Origin: an uncultured Pelagibacteraceae bacterium | GTDB lineage: Bacteria; Pseudomonadota; Alphaproteobacteria; Pelagibacterales; Pelagibacteraceae | NCBI GenBank assembly: GCA_902515205.1 | Contig: CABXTU010000004.1 | Span: 1 to 64,000, forward strand | DNA: 64,000 bases | Reading direction: 5' to 3' | Shown here: positions 30,038 through 40,721 of the stretch, piece after piece | Layout: the number at the start of each line of letters is the position of its first letter | Position numbering within the stretch: position 1 is the stretch's first letter | Made by a program: the position numbers and the translations under genes | The notes under the pieces: model-generated | What the model saw: the letters and a program-made list of their open reading frames with translations, nothing else | The model's database searches: none | What the model was told of the DNA's origin: nothing

Positions 30038-32319
30038 AATTTTTTGTAATCTATTACGTCTGCAGAATATGCTGCAATTGAAGCTAAATTTATAATATCC
30101 GATGTAGATGATCTAAGTGGTGCTATTTCAATAGGTAGTCCCAAACCAATTAAAAGTGGACCAATAACTTTAGCCTTGCTCATGGACTTTATCATTTTGT
30201 AAGAAATAGCTGCACTGTGCTGACTAGGCATTATTAAAACATTAGAGCTACCAACTATTTCAGAAAACGGATAAAGCTCTTTATACATTTCTTCCAAAGC
30301 AACATCTGGCTGCATTTCTCCATCAAATTTAAAATCAACACTACTTTTTTTTAAAATTTCTACTGCATCACTTATCCTTTTAGTTCTATCCGTAGCTGGT
30401 TCACCAAAAGTAGAATGTGATAAAAAAGCAACTTTAGGATCAAAGCCAAAAAGTTTGACAACTCTTGCTGCAGACATAGCCATATCAGCTAATTGTTTTG
30501 CATCTGGATATTCAATAACAGAAGTGTCACAAATAAATACTGTCTTACCTCTATTAACGATGAGGTTTAATCCATACATAATCTCACCAGGTCTTGGATC
30601 TACTACTTTAACTATTTTTTCAAGTGATGAGGAGTATCTTCTAGTATTCCCTGTTATCATTGCATCAGCATCTCCATTTGCAACCATGCAAGCAGACCAA
30701 ATCACTCTATCATTTCTTATAAGTCTATCACAATCTCTTTCTAACATTCCTTTTTCTCTTTGAAGTTTTTTAAATAAATATTTCACATATTTATCTCTTT
30801 TGGATTTATCTTTTGAATTTATAATTTCGATATCAAAGTTTTCATTGTAACCAATTTTTTTTATTTGCTCTTTGATTAATTCTTCTTTTCCAATTAAGAT
30901 TGGTAATCCTAATTTTGAATTTTTAAAAGCTATTGCTGCTTTAAGCGTATTTTGGTCTTCACCATCAGCAAAAACAACTTTTTTAGGTTTTTTCCTTATA
31001 TAACTATTAATACCCTGCATAATAGTTACTGTAGGGTCTAATCTTTGTTTTAATTGATCTTTGTAAGTTTCGAAATTTTCTATATTTATTCTAGCTACAC
31101 CAGTTTCTATAGCAGCTTTAGCAACCGCTGTTGGAATTACACTTATTAATCTAGGATCAAATGTTGAAGGTATAATATATTCTTTTCCATAATGTGGTCT
31201 CTCACCCCCCATTGCAGCTACGACTTCGTCAGGAACATCTTCTTTTGCTAAGTTTGCAATTGCATGTGCTGCTGCAACTTTCATTTCTTCATTAATTGTT
31301 TTTGATCTCACATCCAATGCACCACGAAATATATAAGGAAATCCTATTAAGTTATTTACTTGATTAGGATAGTCAGATCTACCAGTTGCTACAATAGCAT
31401 CATCTCTAACTTCTTCAATTTCTTCTGGAGTAATTTCAGGATCTGGATTGGCGCAAGCAAATATTATTGGATTCTTTGCCATTATTTTTACCATATTTTT
31501 TGTCAAAGCTCCTTTTGCAGATAAACCTAAAAAAACATCTGCATCTTTAATTGCATCATTTAAAGATCTATCTTTAGTATTTATTGCATGAGTTAATTTC
31601 CATTGATTCAAATTTTCTCTTCCTCGAAAAATTACCCCTTGTCTATCGATCATAGTTATATTTTTTCTTGGAACACCACTTTTGTAAAATAAGTTAGTAC
31701 AGGCCATTGCTGAGGCTCCTGCACCATTAACAACTATTTTAACTTTATCAATTTTCTTTTTATTTATATCAAGAGCATTAATTAATGCCGCAGTAGTAAT
31801 TATAGCAGTACCATGTTGATCATCATGGAAAACTGGAATATCTAAAATTTCTTTAAGTTTTTCCTCAATTATAAAACAATCCGGTGCCGCAATATCTTCT
31901 AGATTTATACCTCCAAAACTTGGAGCAAAATTTTTTATACTATTAATAATTTCATTTGGATCATTTGAGTCTATTTCAAGATCAATAGAGTCTATGTCAG
32001 CAAATCTTTTAAATAAAACTGCTTTCCCTTCCATAACTGGTTTTGAAGCTAAGGCTCCTAAATTACCCATCCCCAAAATAGCTGAACCATTACTAATAAC
32101 TGCTACTAGATTTCCTTTACTTGTATAATCAAATGCAGCTTCAGGATTTTTACTAATTGCACGAACAGGAGCAGCTACACCAGGAGAATAGGCTAAAGCA
32201 AGATCTCGTTTTGTTGTCATATTCTTTGAAGATGAAATTTCAATCTTTCCGGGTTTTTTATGGCTATGAAAATCTAAAGCCTCTTTGTCAGTGTAATGAT
32301 CAATTTTTGTTTTTTTCAT
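30034..32319 (-). CDS. maeB: NADP-dependent malic enzyme with phosphotransacetylase-like domain
   Basis: ALAYSPGVAAPVRAI, FHDDQHGTAIITTAALINAL, C-terminal PTA-like domain (761 aa). Confidence 0.95.
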   Translation of the reverse strand: MKKTKIDHYTDKEALDFHSHKKPGKIEISSSKNMTTKRDLALAYSPGVAAPVRAISKNPEAAFDYTSKGNLVAVISNGSAILGMGNLGALASKPVMEGKAVLFKRFADIDSIDLEIDSNDPNEIINSIKNFAPSFGGINLEDIAAPDCFIIEEKLKEILDIPVFHDDQHGTAIITTAALINALDINKKKIDKVKIVVNGAGASAMACTNLFYKSGVPRKNITMIDRQGVIFRGRENLNQWKLTHAINTKDRSLNDAIKDADVFLGLSAKGALTKNMVKIMAKNPIIFACANPDPEITPEEIEEVRDDAIVATGRSDYPNQVNNLIGFPYIFRGALDVRSKTINEEMKVAAAHAIANLAKEDVPDEVVAAMGGERPHYGKEYIIPSTFDPRLISVIPTAVAKAAIETGVARINIENFETYKDQLKQRLDPTVTIMQGINSYIRKKPKKVVFADGEDQNTLKAAIAFKNSKLGLPILIGKEELIKEQIKKIGYNENFDIEIINSKDKSKRDKYVKYLFKKLQREKGMLERDCDRLIRNDRVIWSACMVANGDADAMITGNTRRYSSSLEKIVKVVDPRPGEIMYGLNLIVNRGKTVFICDTSVIEYPDAKQLADMAMSAARVVKLFGFDPKVAFLSHSTFGEPATDRTKRISDAVEILKKSSVDFKFDGEMQPDVALEEMYKELYPFSEIVGSSNVLIMPSQHSAAISYKMIKSMSKAKVIGPLLIGLGLPIEIAPLRSSTSDIINLASIAAYSADVIDYKKF

Positions 32320-32369
32320 TTATATTAATTAGGTGTACAATTAGGGTAAAATTAAGACTAATATGATTT

Positions 32370-33899
32370 ATGAATTTAGTTAAGTCAACAGGGACTTTTG
32401 GATTTTATACTATAATCAGTAGATTGCTTGGTTATTTAAGAGATGTTTTAATTGCTATTTTTCTTGGAACGAGTCTTTTAGCAGATGTATTTTTTGTAGC
32501 TTTTAGAATACCAAACACGTTTAGAAGATTATTTGCTGAAGGCACATTCAATGCGGCTTTTGTACCAAGTTACACCTCAGAATTACTTAAAAGTAAATCT
32601 AAATCAAAAAAATTTGCTAATGAAATTTTTAATTTACTATTTTTAAGTTTAATTTTTTTGATTTTATTAGCAGAAGTTTTTATGCCAACTTTTGTAGGTC
32701 TAATAGCTCCTGGATTTGTTGGGGATAGTGAAAAAATTGAACTTGCTATTAATTTAACTAGAATAACCTTTCCATTTTTAATGTTCGTAAGTTTATCATC
32801 ATTCTTTGCAGCTATATTAAATTCTCATAACAAATTTGCAGCAGCCTCAGCAGCTCCAATTATTCTAAATTTAATTTTGATTGGAATTTTACTTTTTGCA
32901 AGTTATCTTAGCGACAAGCTTGTCTATTTTCTTTCATATGGAGTCTCATTTGCTGGTTTGTTACAATTATTTTTCCTGTACAAATTTGTTCGTAAATTTT
33001 ATTTAGTTAAATTAAATTTAAAGTTTAAAATTAACAATAAAGTAAAATTTTTTTTTAAAAAACTTTTACCAAGTATTTTTTCTTCGGGTGTTACTCAGAT
33101 AAATATTTTAGTTGGAACAATTATAGCTTCTTTTCAAGCAAGTGCAGTATCTTATCTTTATTATGCTGATCGAATTTATCAAATAAATTTAGCAATAGCT
33201 GGTATTGCAATAGGAGTAGTTATTTTACCACAACTCTCTAAGTATACTCATTTAAAGGAGAAAAATAAGATCCAAAAAATTCAAAACAAAGCATTAGAGT
33301 TAGGTATGTTTTTAAGTCTTCCTGCTTCTATCGCGTTAATTTTTGGATCTGAAGAAATTATTTCTGCATTGTTTGGATATGGTTCATTTGGTGAAGAAGC
33401 AGTATTAAACACTTCAAAAGCACTCTTTTATTTTGGATTAGGGTTACCAGCTTTTGTTTTAATAAAAATTTTTTCGACTTTTTTTTTTGCAAACAATGAT
33501 ACAAAAACTCCTTTTTATATTTCTTTTGTTTCCGTAATTTTAAATGTAATTATTAGTTTATATTTTTTCAAAAATATTGGTTTTATAATTATTCCAATAG
33601 CAACCTCAATCTCATCTTGGTTTAATTCATTAATTTTGTTTTTATGTTTAAAAAGTAGAAATTTGTTCAAATTTAATAAAATATTTTTTAAGAAATTTTT
33701 AAAAATTATTTTTGCATCGATTTTAATGGGTTTGTTTTTTGAATATTTATTATCAATGTTTGCAAGTCAATTATCATATAATTATAATTTTAAATCAATA
33801 TATTTGATATTATCTGTTGTTTTAGGTCTAATTTTTTATTTATTGTTTTCATTATTCATCAAAGCTTTTAAATATGATGATATTAAATTAAGTTATTAA
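32370..33899 (+). CDS. murJ: Lipid II flippase MurJ
   Basis: GFYTIISRLLGYLRDVLIA, FRIPNTFRRLFAEGTFNAAFVPSY motifs; multi-TM. Confidence 0.96.
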   Translation: MNLVKSTGTFGFYTIISRLLGYLRDVLIAIFLGTSLLADVFFVAFRIPNTFRRLFAEGTFNAAFVPSYTSELLKSKSKSKKFANEIFNLLFLSLIFLILLAEVFMPTFVGLIAPGFVGDSEKIELAINLTRITFPFLMFVSLSSFFAAILNSHNKFAAASAAPIILNLILIGILLFASYLSDKLVYFLSYGVSFAGLLQLFFLYKFVRKFYLVKLNLKFKINNKVKFFFKKLLPSIFSSGVTQINILVGTIIASFQASAVSYLYYADRIYQINLAIAGIAIGVVILPQLSKYTHLKEKNKIQKIQNKALELGMFLSLPASIALIFGSEEIISALFGYGSFGEEAVLNTSKALFYFGLGLPAFVLIKIFSTFFFANNDTKTPFYISFVSVILNVIISLYFFKNIGFIIIPIATSISSWFNSLILFLCLKSRNLFKFNKIFFKKFLKIIFASILMGLFFEYLLSMFASQLSYNYNFKSIYLILSVVLGLIFYLLFSLFIKAFKYDDIKLSY

Positions 33900-33901
33900 A
33901 T

Positions 33902-34903
33902 ATGAAAAAAAAAATTTTTTCGGGTGTTCAGCCAACAGGTAATCTTCATTTAGGAAATTATCTAGGTGCAATTAAAAATTTTGTGAAATTAAATGATGAT
34001 CCTGAAAATCATTGTGTTTTTTGTGTTGTGGATTTGCATGCAATAACTGTAAATCAAGACCCTAAAGAATTAAGAGAAAATATTCGAGAAACAGTAGCAA
34101 CTTTTGTAGCTAGTGGAATAGATCCAAAAAAAAGTATCATTTTTAATCAATCTAAAGTTAGCGCACATTCAGAGGTCGCATGGATTTTAAGCTGTACTGC
34201 AAGAATGGGTTGGCTTAACAGGATGACTCAATTCAAAGAAAAAGCTGGTAAGGACAAAGAGAAGGCTAGCATTGGCCTCTATTCTTACCCCATTTTAATG
34301 GCAGCCGATATATTGTTGTATGATACGACTCATGTTCCAGTAGGCGATGATCAAAAACAACATCTTGAACTTTGCCGAGATATTGCTCAAAAATTTAACA
34401 ATGATTTTAAAGTTGATAATTTTTTTAAATTACCTGAACCTTTAATACAAAAAGAATTTTCAAGAATAATGAGTTTAAAAGACGGCTCAAAAAAAATGAG
34501 TAAATCTGAATTATCAAATTTAAGTAGGATAAATTTAACAGATAGTGAAGATCAAATTATAAATAAAATTAAAAAAGCCAAAACAGATACATTGCCTATA
34601 CCCTCAAATATTGATGAATTAAACGGAAGATTGGAAGCAAAAAATTTATTAATTATTTATTCGAGCTTGTCTGGTCTAACTTTGGAAAAAACTATTAATA
34701 AATTTGCTGAGAAAAATTTTTCAGAATTTAAGAAAAATTTATCACAAATTTTAGTTGATAAGATTAATCCAATTTCACAAGAAATTAAAAAGTTGTTAAA
34801 TGAAAAGAGTTATCTTGATAAAATTCTCTTAGAAGGAAGTAAAAATGCTAACCAAATAGCGTCAAAAAAAATTGAAAAAATTCACGAAATAGTAGGTTTT
34901 TGA
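33902..34903 (+). CDS. trpS: Tryptophanyl-tRNA synthetase
   Basis: FSGVQPTGNLHLGNYLGAI, KKMSKS motif. Confidence 0.98.
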   Translation: MKKKIFSGVQPTGNLHLGNYLGAIKNFVKLNDDPENHCVFCVVDLHAITVNQDPKELRENIRETVATFVASGIDPKKSIIFNQSKVSAHSEVAWILSCTARMGWLNRMTQFKEKAGKDKEKASIGLYSYPILMAADILLYDTTHVPVGDDQKQHLELCRDIAQKFNNDFKVDNFFKLPEPLIQKEFSRIMSLKDGSKKMSKSELSNLSRINLTDSEDQIINKIKKAKTDTLPIPSNIDELNGRLEAKNLLIIYSSLSGLTLEKTINKFAEKNFSEFKKNLSQILVDKINPISQEIKKLLNEKSYLDKILLEGSKNANQIASKKIEKIHEIVGF

Positions 34904-34955
34904 ATAAGTTTATTTAAGAAGTTTAAATTTATAAATTTTTGACTATATATAAAGA

Positions 34956-35495
34956 ATGTTTGTACAAACTGAGACTACACCAAACCCTAATTCATTAAAA
35001 TTTATACCTGGTAAGACAGTTTCAAATCAAGGCTCTTTTGAAATAAACAACATTGAAGACACTAATAATGAATTAGTTAGAAATTTATTATCTATTGATG
35101 GGATAAAAGGTGTATTTTTAGGAAGTAATTTTATTTCAGTTAATAAAGATGATGGAATTTCTTGGGATAATTTAAAACATATTATTATTTCATTAATTAA
35201 TGATTATTACTCGGGAGGTAAAAATTTAGTTATCAATTCGGATTTAAATGAAGGAGAACACGACTTAAAAGAAATAGAAAAGAAAATTATTAAAATTTTA
35301 GATCAAAAGATAAGACCTGCTGTAGCAAAGGATGGTGGAGATATTAAATTTAAAGAATTTAAAAATGGTGTAGTTAAGGTGCAATTACAAGGAAGCTGCT
35401 CTGGGTGTCCTAGTTCTACATTAACTCTTAAACAGGGAGTTCAAAACCTCTTATGCCACTATTTACCAGAAGTTAAAAATGTAGAGGCAGTTTAA
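34956..35495 (+). CDS. NifU/Nfu-type Fe-S scaffold protein
   Basis: TETTPNPNSLKFIPG Nfu N-domain; IRPAVAKDGGDIKF...GSCSGCPSSTLTLKQGV CxxC domain. Confidence 0.95.
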   Translation: MFVQTETTPNPNSLKFIPGKTVSNQGSFEINNIEDTNNELVRNLLSIDGIKGVFLGSNFISVNKDDGISWDNLKHIIISLINDYYSGGKNLVINSDLNEGEHDLKEIEKKIIKILDQKIRPAVAKDGGDIKFKEFKNGVVKVQLQGSCSGCPSSTLTLKQGVQNLLCHYLPEVKNVEAV

Positions 35496-35497
35496 GA

Positions 35498-36565
35498 ATG
35501 AAAAAAAAATTTTTTTTTAGAAAAATAAATATTTTCAATAAAAAGAAGCTAGGATCAGTTTCTAAAATATTAATCAGCTCAATAATTACTGTGATTTTTT
35601 TTTATTCAATGCCTATATTTATTAATTTTAATAATGAAAAATCACTAGAACATCAAAATAATTCAAAAGCCATTCTGGCCTATACCTTAAATCAAAAAAA
35701 ACTTGATGTAACTGGTAACAATCAATCTCTTGATGAAAAAGATTTATTAGTTGATATTTTTAGTCTTAACGATTTAGAGGCTGACACTGTAAGGTTAAAT
35801 GCCGCAACAATAAAACAATTATTTGAAGATACTAATTATACACTCAAAGAGGTAAGAGAAAAAAAACTTGTAAAACCTGTTGCCCTCACTTTATTACCTA
35901 ATGAGATTAAGATGATTGAAAATACTAAAAAAAGAAAAGATTTTTTTATACAAATAATTTTACCATTGATTTTAAAAGAAAATAATAACATTAAATTAGA
36001 TAGGAAAAGACTTTTTAGTATTATTAACAAAAGTAATAATACAAATTTAGAAAAAAAATGGTTAGAAAAAAAATATAAGCAATATGGTATTCCTTCAAAA
36101 GATTTATCAGTATTAAAAATAAGAATGGATGAAATACCAGTTTCACTCGCTATAGCCCAAGCAGCTAAAGAAACTGGATGGGGAACATCTAGATTCGCTC
36201 AAGAAGGTAATGCACTTTTTGGTCAGTGGACTTGGTCAGGGGAAGGTTTAAAGCCTAAAGACGCCGATAAAAATGAGGGACATAAGGTTATGAAATTTAA
36301 TGTGCTTCAAGCTTCCGTAAGGGCGTATCAAAGAAATTTAAATACCCACTCGTCGTATAAGGAGTTTAGAAAAGCAAGGGCTAAATTAAGAGATCAAGGA
36401 AAATCTTTGGATAGCTTAATTCTCTCAAACTATCTAAATTCATACGCTGAAACAGGCAATCAGTATGTTGAAGTTTTACAAAAAATTATAAAACAAAATA
36501 GTCTAAAAGATTTTGATGATGCTAAACTACTTCCTTCTAGTGTAGAATTAGAAAGTTTAATTTAG
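35498..36565 (+). CDS. Glucosaminidase-domain (Bax-like) cell-wall protein
   Basis: IPVSLAIAQAAKETGWGTSRFAQEGNALFGQWTW motif, N-terminal TM anchor. Confidence 0.85.
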   Translation: MKKKFFFRKINIFNKKKLGSVSKILISSIITVIFFYSMPIFINFNNEKSLEHQNNSKAILAYTLNQKKLDVTGNNQSLDEKDLLVDIFSLNDLEADTVRLNAATIKQLFEDTNYTLKEVREKKLVKPVALTLLPNEIKMIENTKKRKDFFIQIILPLILKENNNIKLDRKRLFSIINKSNNTNLEKKWLEKKYKQYGIPSKDLSVLKIRMDEIPVSLAIAQAAKETGWGTSRFAQEGNALFGQWTWSGEGLKPKDADKNEGHKVMKFNVLQASVRAYQRNLNTHSSYKEFRKARAKLRDQGKSLDSLILSNYLNSYAETGNQYVEVLQKIIKQNSLKDFDDAKLLPSSVELESLI

Positions 36566-37623
36566 TTTGATTTAATAATAAATTGAACACCTAACCATCT
36601 CCACTTACCATCATCATTCAAAGAGCAGTTTACTCTACCTCGTCTAGGCTTAAATTTATCTCTAAATTTTATCGATAAGATGTTGTCAATAACTTCAATA
36701 TTAGATTGCTCCCAACTTTCACCCTCATTAGAGTAGCAATTAATTTTATCAATATTTTTTTGATCTGTAAAAAATTCAACATAAAATTTAGGAGGATTAC
36801 TTTTGTCAGTAAGCTTTTTTTCCTCTGGTCTTAGTTTTTTATATTCTAAAGGAAATGTTTCAATAATTGATTTGAATCTTTTAATTTTACCATAATGTTC
36901 ATTTATTGGAAATCTTGGTAATTCAAATTTTTCTTTATTAACATCTATAACACCAGAATGCTGTCCAAAAGATAGAACAAAATTATCTGAAATATAATCT
37001 TTCATAAATTTTGAATATTCACCAAAAGGATATGAAAAAAAAATTGGTATATATCCAATTTTTTCTAAAAAAATTTTATCTGCTGTCTTAATATCTAATA
37101 AAAATTTTTCATTAGTTTGATCAATTAAATAATCATGAGAATGTGAATGATGACCTATCATTGCAAAATCAGTTTTTTCTATTTCTCTAATTTGATCCCA
37201 AGTCATGTAGCCATTTCTACCCACGGGTTCGGTCGAGACAAATAATATAAACGGGATTTTATTTTTTTTCAAATAGGGCCATGCTTCTTTATAAAAAGAG
37301 GCAAATGCATCATCAATAGTAATCAAAATTTCTTTCTTTTTTCTTGGTTTATCAAAATTGATTTTAAGATCTTTAGGTTTAGAAAAATCAAAATTTGATT
37401 CTTTAATCATGTTCATATGTTTTTTAAAAATATTCATTTCGATATTTGTGGATGGATATTTTGACTCATTAAACCTATGATACATAATCGATAAAATACC
37501 TTCATCTTTTGAGTAACGTTTGATAACATCATCTTGGGCAAATGAGTTATAAGAAAAGCAAAAAATTAGAATGAATAAATTAATTATTGATGCAGCGAGT
37601 GAAAATATTTTTTTAATGATCAT
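36562..37623 (-). CDS. Polysaccharide deacetylase family protein
   Basis: Signal peptide MIIKKIFSLAASIINLFILIFCFSYNSFA; ILITIDDAFASFYKEAWPYLKK, IGHHSHSHDYL, FFSYPFGEYS NodB motifs. Confidence 0.88.
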   Translation of the reverse strand: MIIKKIFSLAASIINLFILIFCFSYNSFAQDDVIKRYSKDEGILSIMYHRFNESKYPSTNIEMNIFKKHMNMIKESNFDFSKPKDLKINFDKPRKKKEILITIDDAFASFYKEAWPYLKKNKIPFILFVSTEPVGRNGYMTWDQIREIEKTDFAMIGHHSHSHDYLIDQTNEKFLLDIKTADKIFLEKIGYIPIFFSYPFGEYSKFMKDYISDNFVLSFGQHSGVIDVNKEKFELPRFPINEHYGKIKRFKSIIETFPLEYKKLRPEEKKLTDKSNPPKFYVEFFTDQKNIDKINCYSNEGESWEQSNIEVIDNILSIKFRDKFKPRRGRVNCSLNDDGKWRWLGVQFIIKSN

Positions 37624-37957
37624 AAAACATAAAGATGTTTATAATATCAGTCATAAAAATAGCAAAACTAATTATGAAAGATTAGTAATTTTGATTAATA
37701 ATTTTTTAAATTCAAAAAAATTAAAGATACACAATATTTCAGCTATATATATAAATAGGGGACCCGGTAGTTATGCGGGAATAAGAAACTCACTTTCTGT
37801 AGTAAAAGCAGTACATTTAACAACGAAAATTGATTATTTTTGTTATAGTTTCAGTGATTTTACAAGCGAGAAAAATATTAAACATGAAAATATCCCTAAA
37901 TTATGTAATAAATTTAGCATAAAAAAAAATTTGATTAATCCTATTTACATGAGTTAA
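37571..37957 (+). CDS. tsaB: TsaB-like tRNA t6A modification protein (short form, 128 aa)
   Basis: KLIIDAASENIFLMII and INRGPGSYAGIRNSLSVVKAV motifs of TsaB; C-terminal half much reduced. Confidence 0.8.
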   Translation: MNKLIIDAASENIFLMIIKHKDVYNISHKNSKTNYERLVILINNFLNSKKLKIHNISAIYINRGPGSYAGIRNSLSVVKAVHLTTKIDYFCYSFSDFTSEKNIKHENIPKLCNKFSIKKNLINPIYMS

Positions 37958-37965
37958 AATTACTG

Positions 37966-38397
37966 ATGTCAGATGTTATTGAACAAAAATGTATTTCTAA
38001 AGGTGTTAAGCTTACCGATCAAAGGAAAATAATTGCTAAAGTTATATCAGAGTCGAAAATGGAATACGGCGACTCGGATCATCCTGATGTAGATGAGATA
38101 TATAACAGGGTTTCAAAAATTGATCCAAAAATAAGCATAGCAACAGTTTATAGAACAGTAAAACTCTTTGAAGAAGTTGGAATATTAACAAAGCACGATT
38201 TTAAAGGTGGTAAAGCAAGATATGAACCGATATTTGAAAGTCATCATGATCATTTAATTGATGTCAAAACTGGAGAAATCATCGAATTTGTTGATAATGA
38301 AATCGAAACACTACAAAAAAAAGTCGCAGAAAAATATGGCTATGATTTAATAGATCACAAACTAGAGTTGTATGGGGTTAAAAAAAAACCTCAATAA
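37966..38397 (+). CDS. fur: Ferric uptake regulator family protein Fur
   Basis: KLTDQRKIIAKVI, SIATVYRTVKLFEE, FESHHDHLIDVKTGEIIEF motifs. Confidence 0.93.
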   Translation: MSDVIEQKCISKGVKLTDQRKIIAKVISESKMEYGDSDHPDVDEIYNRVSKIDPKISIATVYRTVKLFEEVGILTKHDFKGGKARYEPIFESHHDHLIDVKTGEIIEFVDNEIETLQKKVAEKYGYDLIDHKLELYGVKKKPQ

Positions 38398-39723
38398 ATG
38401 AATCAAAAAATTTTTATAAAGACTTTCGGGTGTCAGATGAATGAATACGACTCTAATCGTATTTATGATTCTGTAAAAAGAATTGGATTTGAAAAAACAG
38501 ATAATTATGAAGATGCAAACTGCTATCTTCTCAACACATGTCATATTAGAGATAAGGCTAAAGAAAAAGTTTATCATGAGATAGGTAGGGTTAAAAAAAT
38601 TTTTAGAGCCAAAAAAAAACCTTTAGTTATAGTTGCTGGCTGTGTAGCTCAAGCAGAAAACCAGGAAATGTTAAAAAGGGAACCTTATATTGATTTAGTT
38701 ATAGGACCTCAAGCCTACCACAAAATTAATGATACAATTTTAAATTATACTGAAAAACAAAAAATTGAGGAAACAGACTTTGATGCAGTTAGTAAGTTTG
38801 AGTATTTAAGTAGAATAAAAAATCAATCGAGTGAATCTTCTTCTTTTTTAACCATTCAGGAAGGATGTGATAAATTTTGTAATTTTTGCGTTGTTCCTTA
38901 CACTAGAGGTCCTGAATATTCTCGACCTTTTAAACAAATTATTAATGAGGCAAAAAATTTAGCTGATCAGGGAAGTAAAGAGATTGTTTTACTGGGGCAA
39001 AATGTTAATTCTTATAAGTATAACGGATTCAAATTATCAGATTTAATTTTAGAAATTGAAAAATTAAATCAAATTCAAAGAATCAGATATACCACTTCAC
39101 ACCCAAAAGACATGACAGACGATTTAATTGATGTTTACAAATATTCTAAAAAGCTTATGCCCTTAATTCATTTACCAGTTCAAAGTGGATCCGATAAGAT
39201 TCTAAATTTGATGAATAGAAAACACTCAATTAAAGAATATTTAAATGTCTATGAAAAGTTAAAAAAAATTAATTCATGTATAGAGTTTTCTAGTGATTTT
39301 ATCATCGGCTATCCTGGAGAAGATGAAAGGGAATTTAATCAAACTTATAATTTGATTAAAGAGTTAAAATTTATAAATTCTTACTCTTTTATTTTCAGTC
39401 CAAGACCAGGTACAGTTGCAGATAAATTAAAGTTAATTGATAAAAAAAAATCTTTAAAAAGACTAAAAAAAATACAAAGCTTGTTATTTAAAATTCAAAT
39501 TAAAAAAAATAAATCTTTAGAAAATAAATTATTAAAAGTTTTGGTTGAAAACAAAACTAAGGACAACAAAAGGTTGTTTGGGAGATCAGAATATATGACT
39601 GCGGTTATATTAGAAGGTAAAGAAGATTATGTAGGGCAAACAGTGAATGCAAGAATTATTAGTAGTAATCAAAATAGTTTATTTGGTAAGATTGATCAAT
39701 CTAATAACAAGAAGGTAGCTTAA
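38398..39723 (+). CDS. miaB: tRNA-2-methylthio-N6-dimethylallyladenosine synthase
   Basis: FIKTFGCQMNEYDS, radical SAM EGCDKFCNFCVVPYTRGPE motifs, TRAM-like C-terminus. Confidence 0.97.
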   Translation: MNQKIFIKTFGCQMNEYDSNRIYDSVKRIGFEKTDNYEDANCYLLNTCHIRDKAKEKVYHEIGRVKKIFRAKKKPLVIVAGCVAQAENQEMLKREPYIDLVIGPQAYHKINDTILNYTEKQKIEETDFDAVSKFEYLSRIKNQSSESSSFLTIQEGCDKFCNFCVVPYTRGPEYSRPFKQIINEAKNLADQGSKEIVLLGQNVNSYKYNGFKLSDLILEIEKLNQIQRIRYTTSHPKDMTDDLIDVYKYSKKLMPLIHLPVQSGSDKILNLMNRKHSIKEYLNVYEKLKKINSCIEFSSDFIIGYPGEDEREFNQTYNLIKELKFINSYSFIFSPRPGTVADKLKLIDKKKSLKRLKKIQSLLFKIQIKKNKSLENKLLKVLVENKTKDNKRLFGRSEYMTAVILEGKEDYVGQTVNARIISSNQNSLFGKIDQSNNKKVA

Positions 39724-39734
39724 AACTGAATAAT

Positions 39735-40721
39735 TTGAAAAAAAAAAATTTAGAACAAAGTTTAAAGTTTGTATATTCAGATAATGACACAATAAGTGTA
39801 ATATTTCATGATAATAATTTGTTAATGGGTGTGGTCGGTGAGTTTAATAAAAATTTAAAGGAATTGGAAAAAATTACGAATTCAAATTTGTACTCTAGAG
39901 GAAATTCTATATTAATTAAATCAAATCCTCAAAAAAATGAAATATTGAAAAATGCAATTCAATTTTTAGCTAGTCAATTTATTAATAATGGCAATATAGA
40001 AAATAAAGATATAGTTTCATCATTAGATAAATTTATGATTAATGAAAAAGTTAAAAATGACAATATAACTGATATCATTAAGACTCCTAAAAAATCTATA
40101 ATTCCCAGATCAAAAAAACAAAAAGGATACGTAAGAGCTTTAAGAAATAGTGATATAATAATTTCAGCAGGACCTGCAGGAACTGGAAAGACTTTTTTAG
40201 CAGTAGCAGTAGGCCTAACAATGTTGTTAGAAAAAAAGATTGAAAGAATAATTTTATCTAGGCCTGCTGTCGAAGCTGGTGAACGTCTTGGATTTTTACC
40301 AGGTGACATGAAGGAGAAAGTTGACCCTTATCTAAGACCTTTATATGACTCTCTTTATGATCTTTTTGATTTTGAAAAGATACAGCGGATGATTGAAATT
40401 GGTGATATAGAAATTGCACCATTAGCTTTTATGAGAGGAAGAACACTTAAAAATTCTTTTGCTATTTTAGATGAAGCTCAAAATGCAACAGATACTCAAA
40501 TAAAAATGTTTTTAACTCGGATTGGTGAGAATTCAAAAATTGTAGTTAATGGCGATCCATCACAAATAGATCTCCCCAATAAAAATATGTCCGGTTTGAC
40601 TAGATCTAAAGAGTTATTAGGTCATTTAGATGAAATATCAGTTGTTGATTTTGATCATTCAGATGTTGTAAGACATCCTTTGGTCTCAAAAATTGTAAAA
40701 GCCTATTCTAAAAATGATTAA
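39735..40721 (+). CDS. PhoH-like ATPase
   Basis: AGPAGTGKTFLAVAVG, LSRPAVEAGERLGFLPGDMKEKVDPYLRPLYD, ILDEAQNAT motifs; TTG start. Confidence 0.95.
   Translation: MKKKNLEQSLKFVYSDNDTISVIFHDNNLLMGVVGEFNKNLKELEKITNSNLYSRGNSILIKSNPQKNEILKNAIQFLASQFINNGNIENKDIVSSLDKFMINEKVKNDNITDIIKTPKKSIIPRSKKQKGYVRALRNSDIIISAGPAGTGKTFLAVAVGLTMLLEKKIERIILSRPAVEAGERLGFLPGDMKEKVDPYLRPLYDSLYDLFDFEKIQRMIEIGDIEIAPLAFMRGRTLKNSFAILDEAQNATDTQIKMFLTRIGENSKIVVNGDPSQIDLPNKNMSGLTRSKELLGHLDEISVVDFDHSDVVRHPLVSKIVKAYSKND

Noticed and set aside
39974-40309. 111-aa minus-strand ORF inside phoH
   Set aside because: Antisense shadow of the phoH Walker A region.
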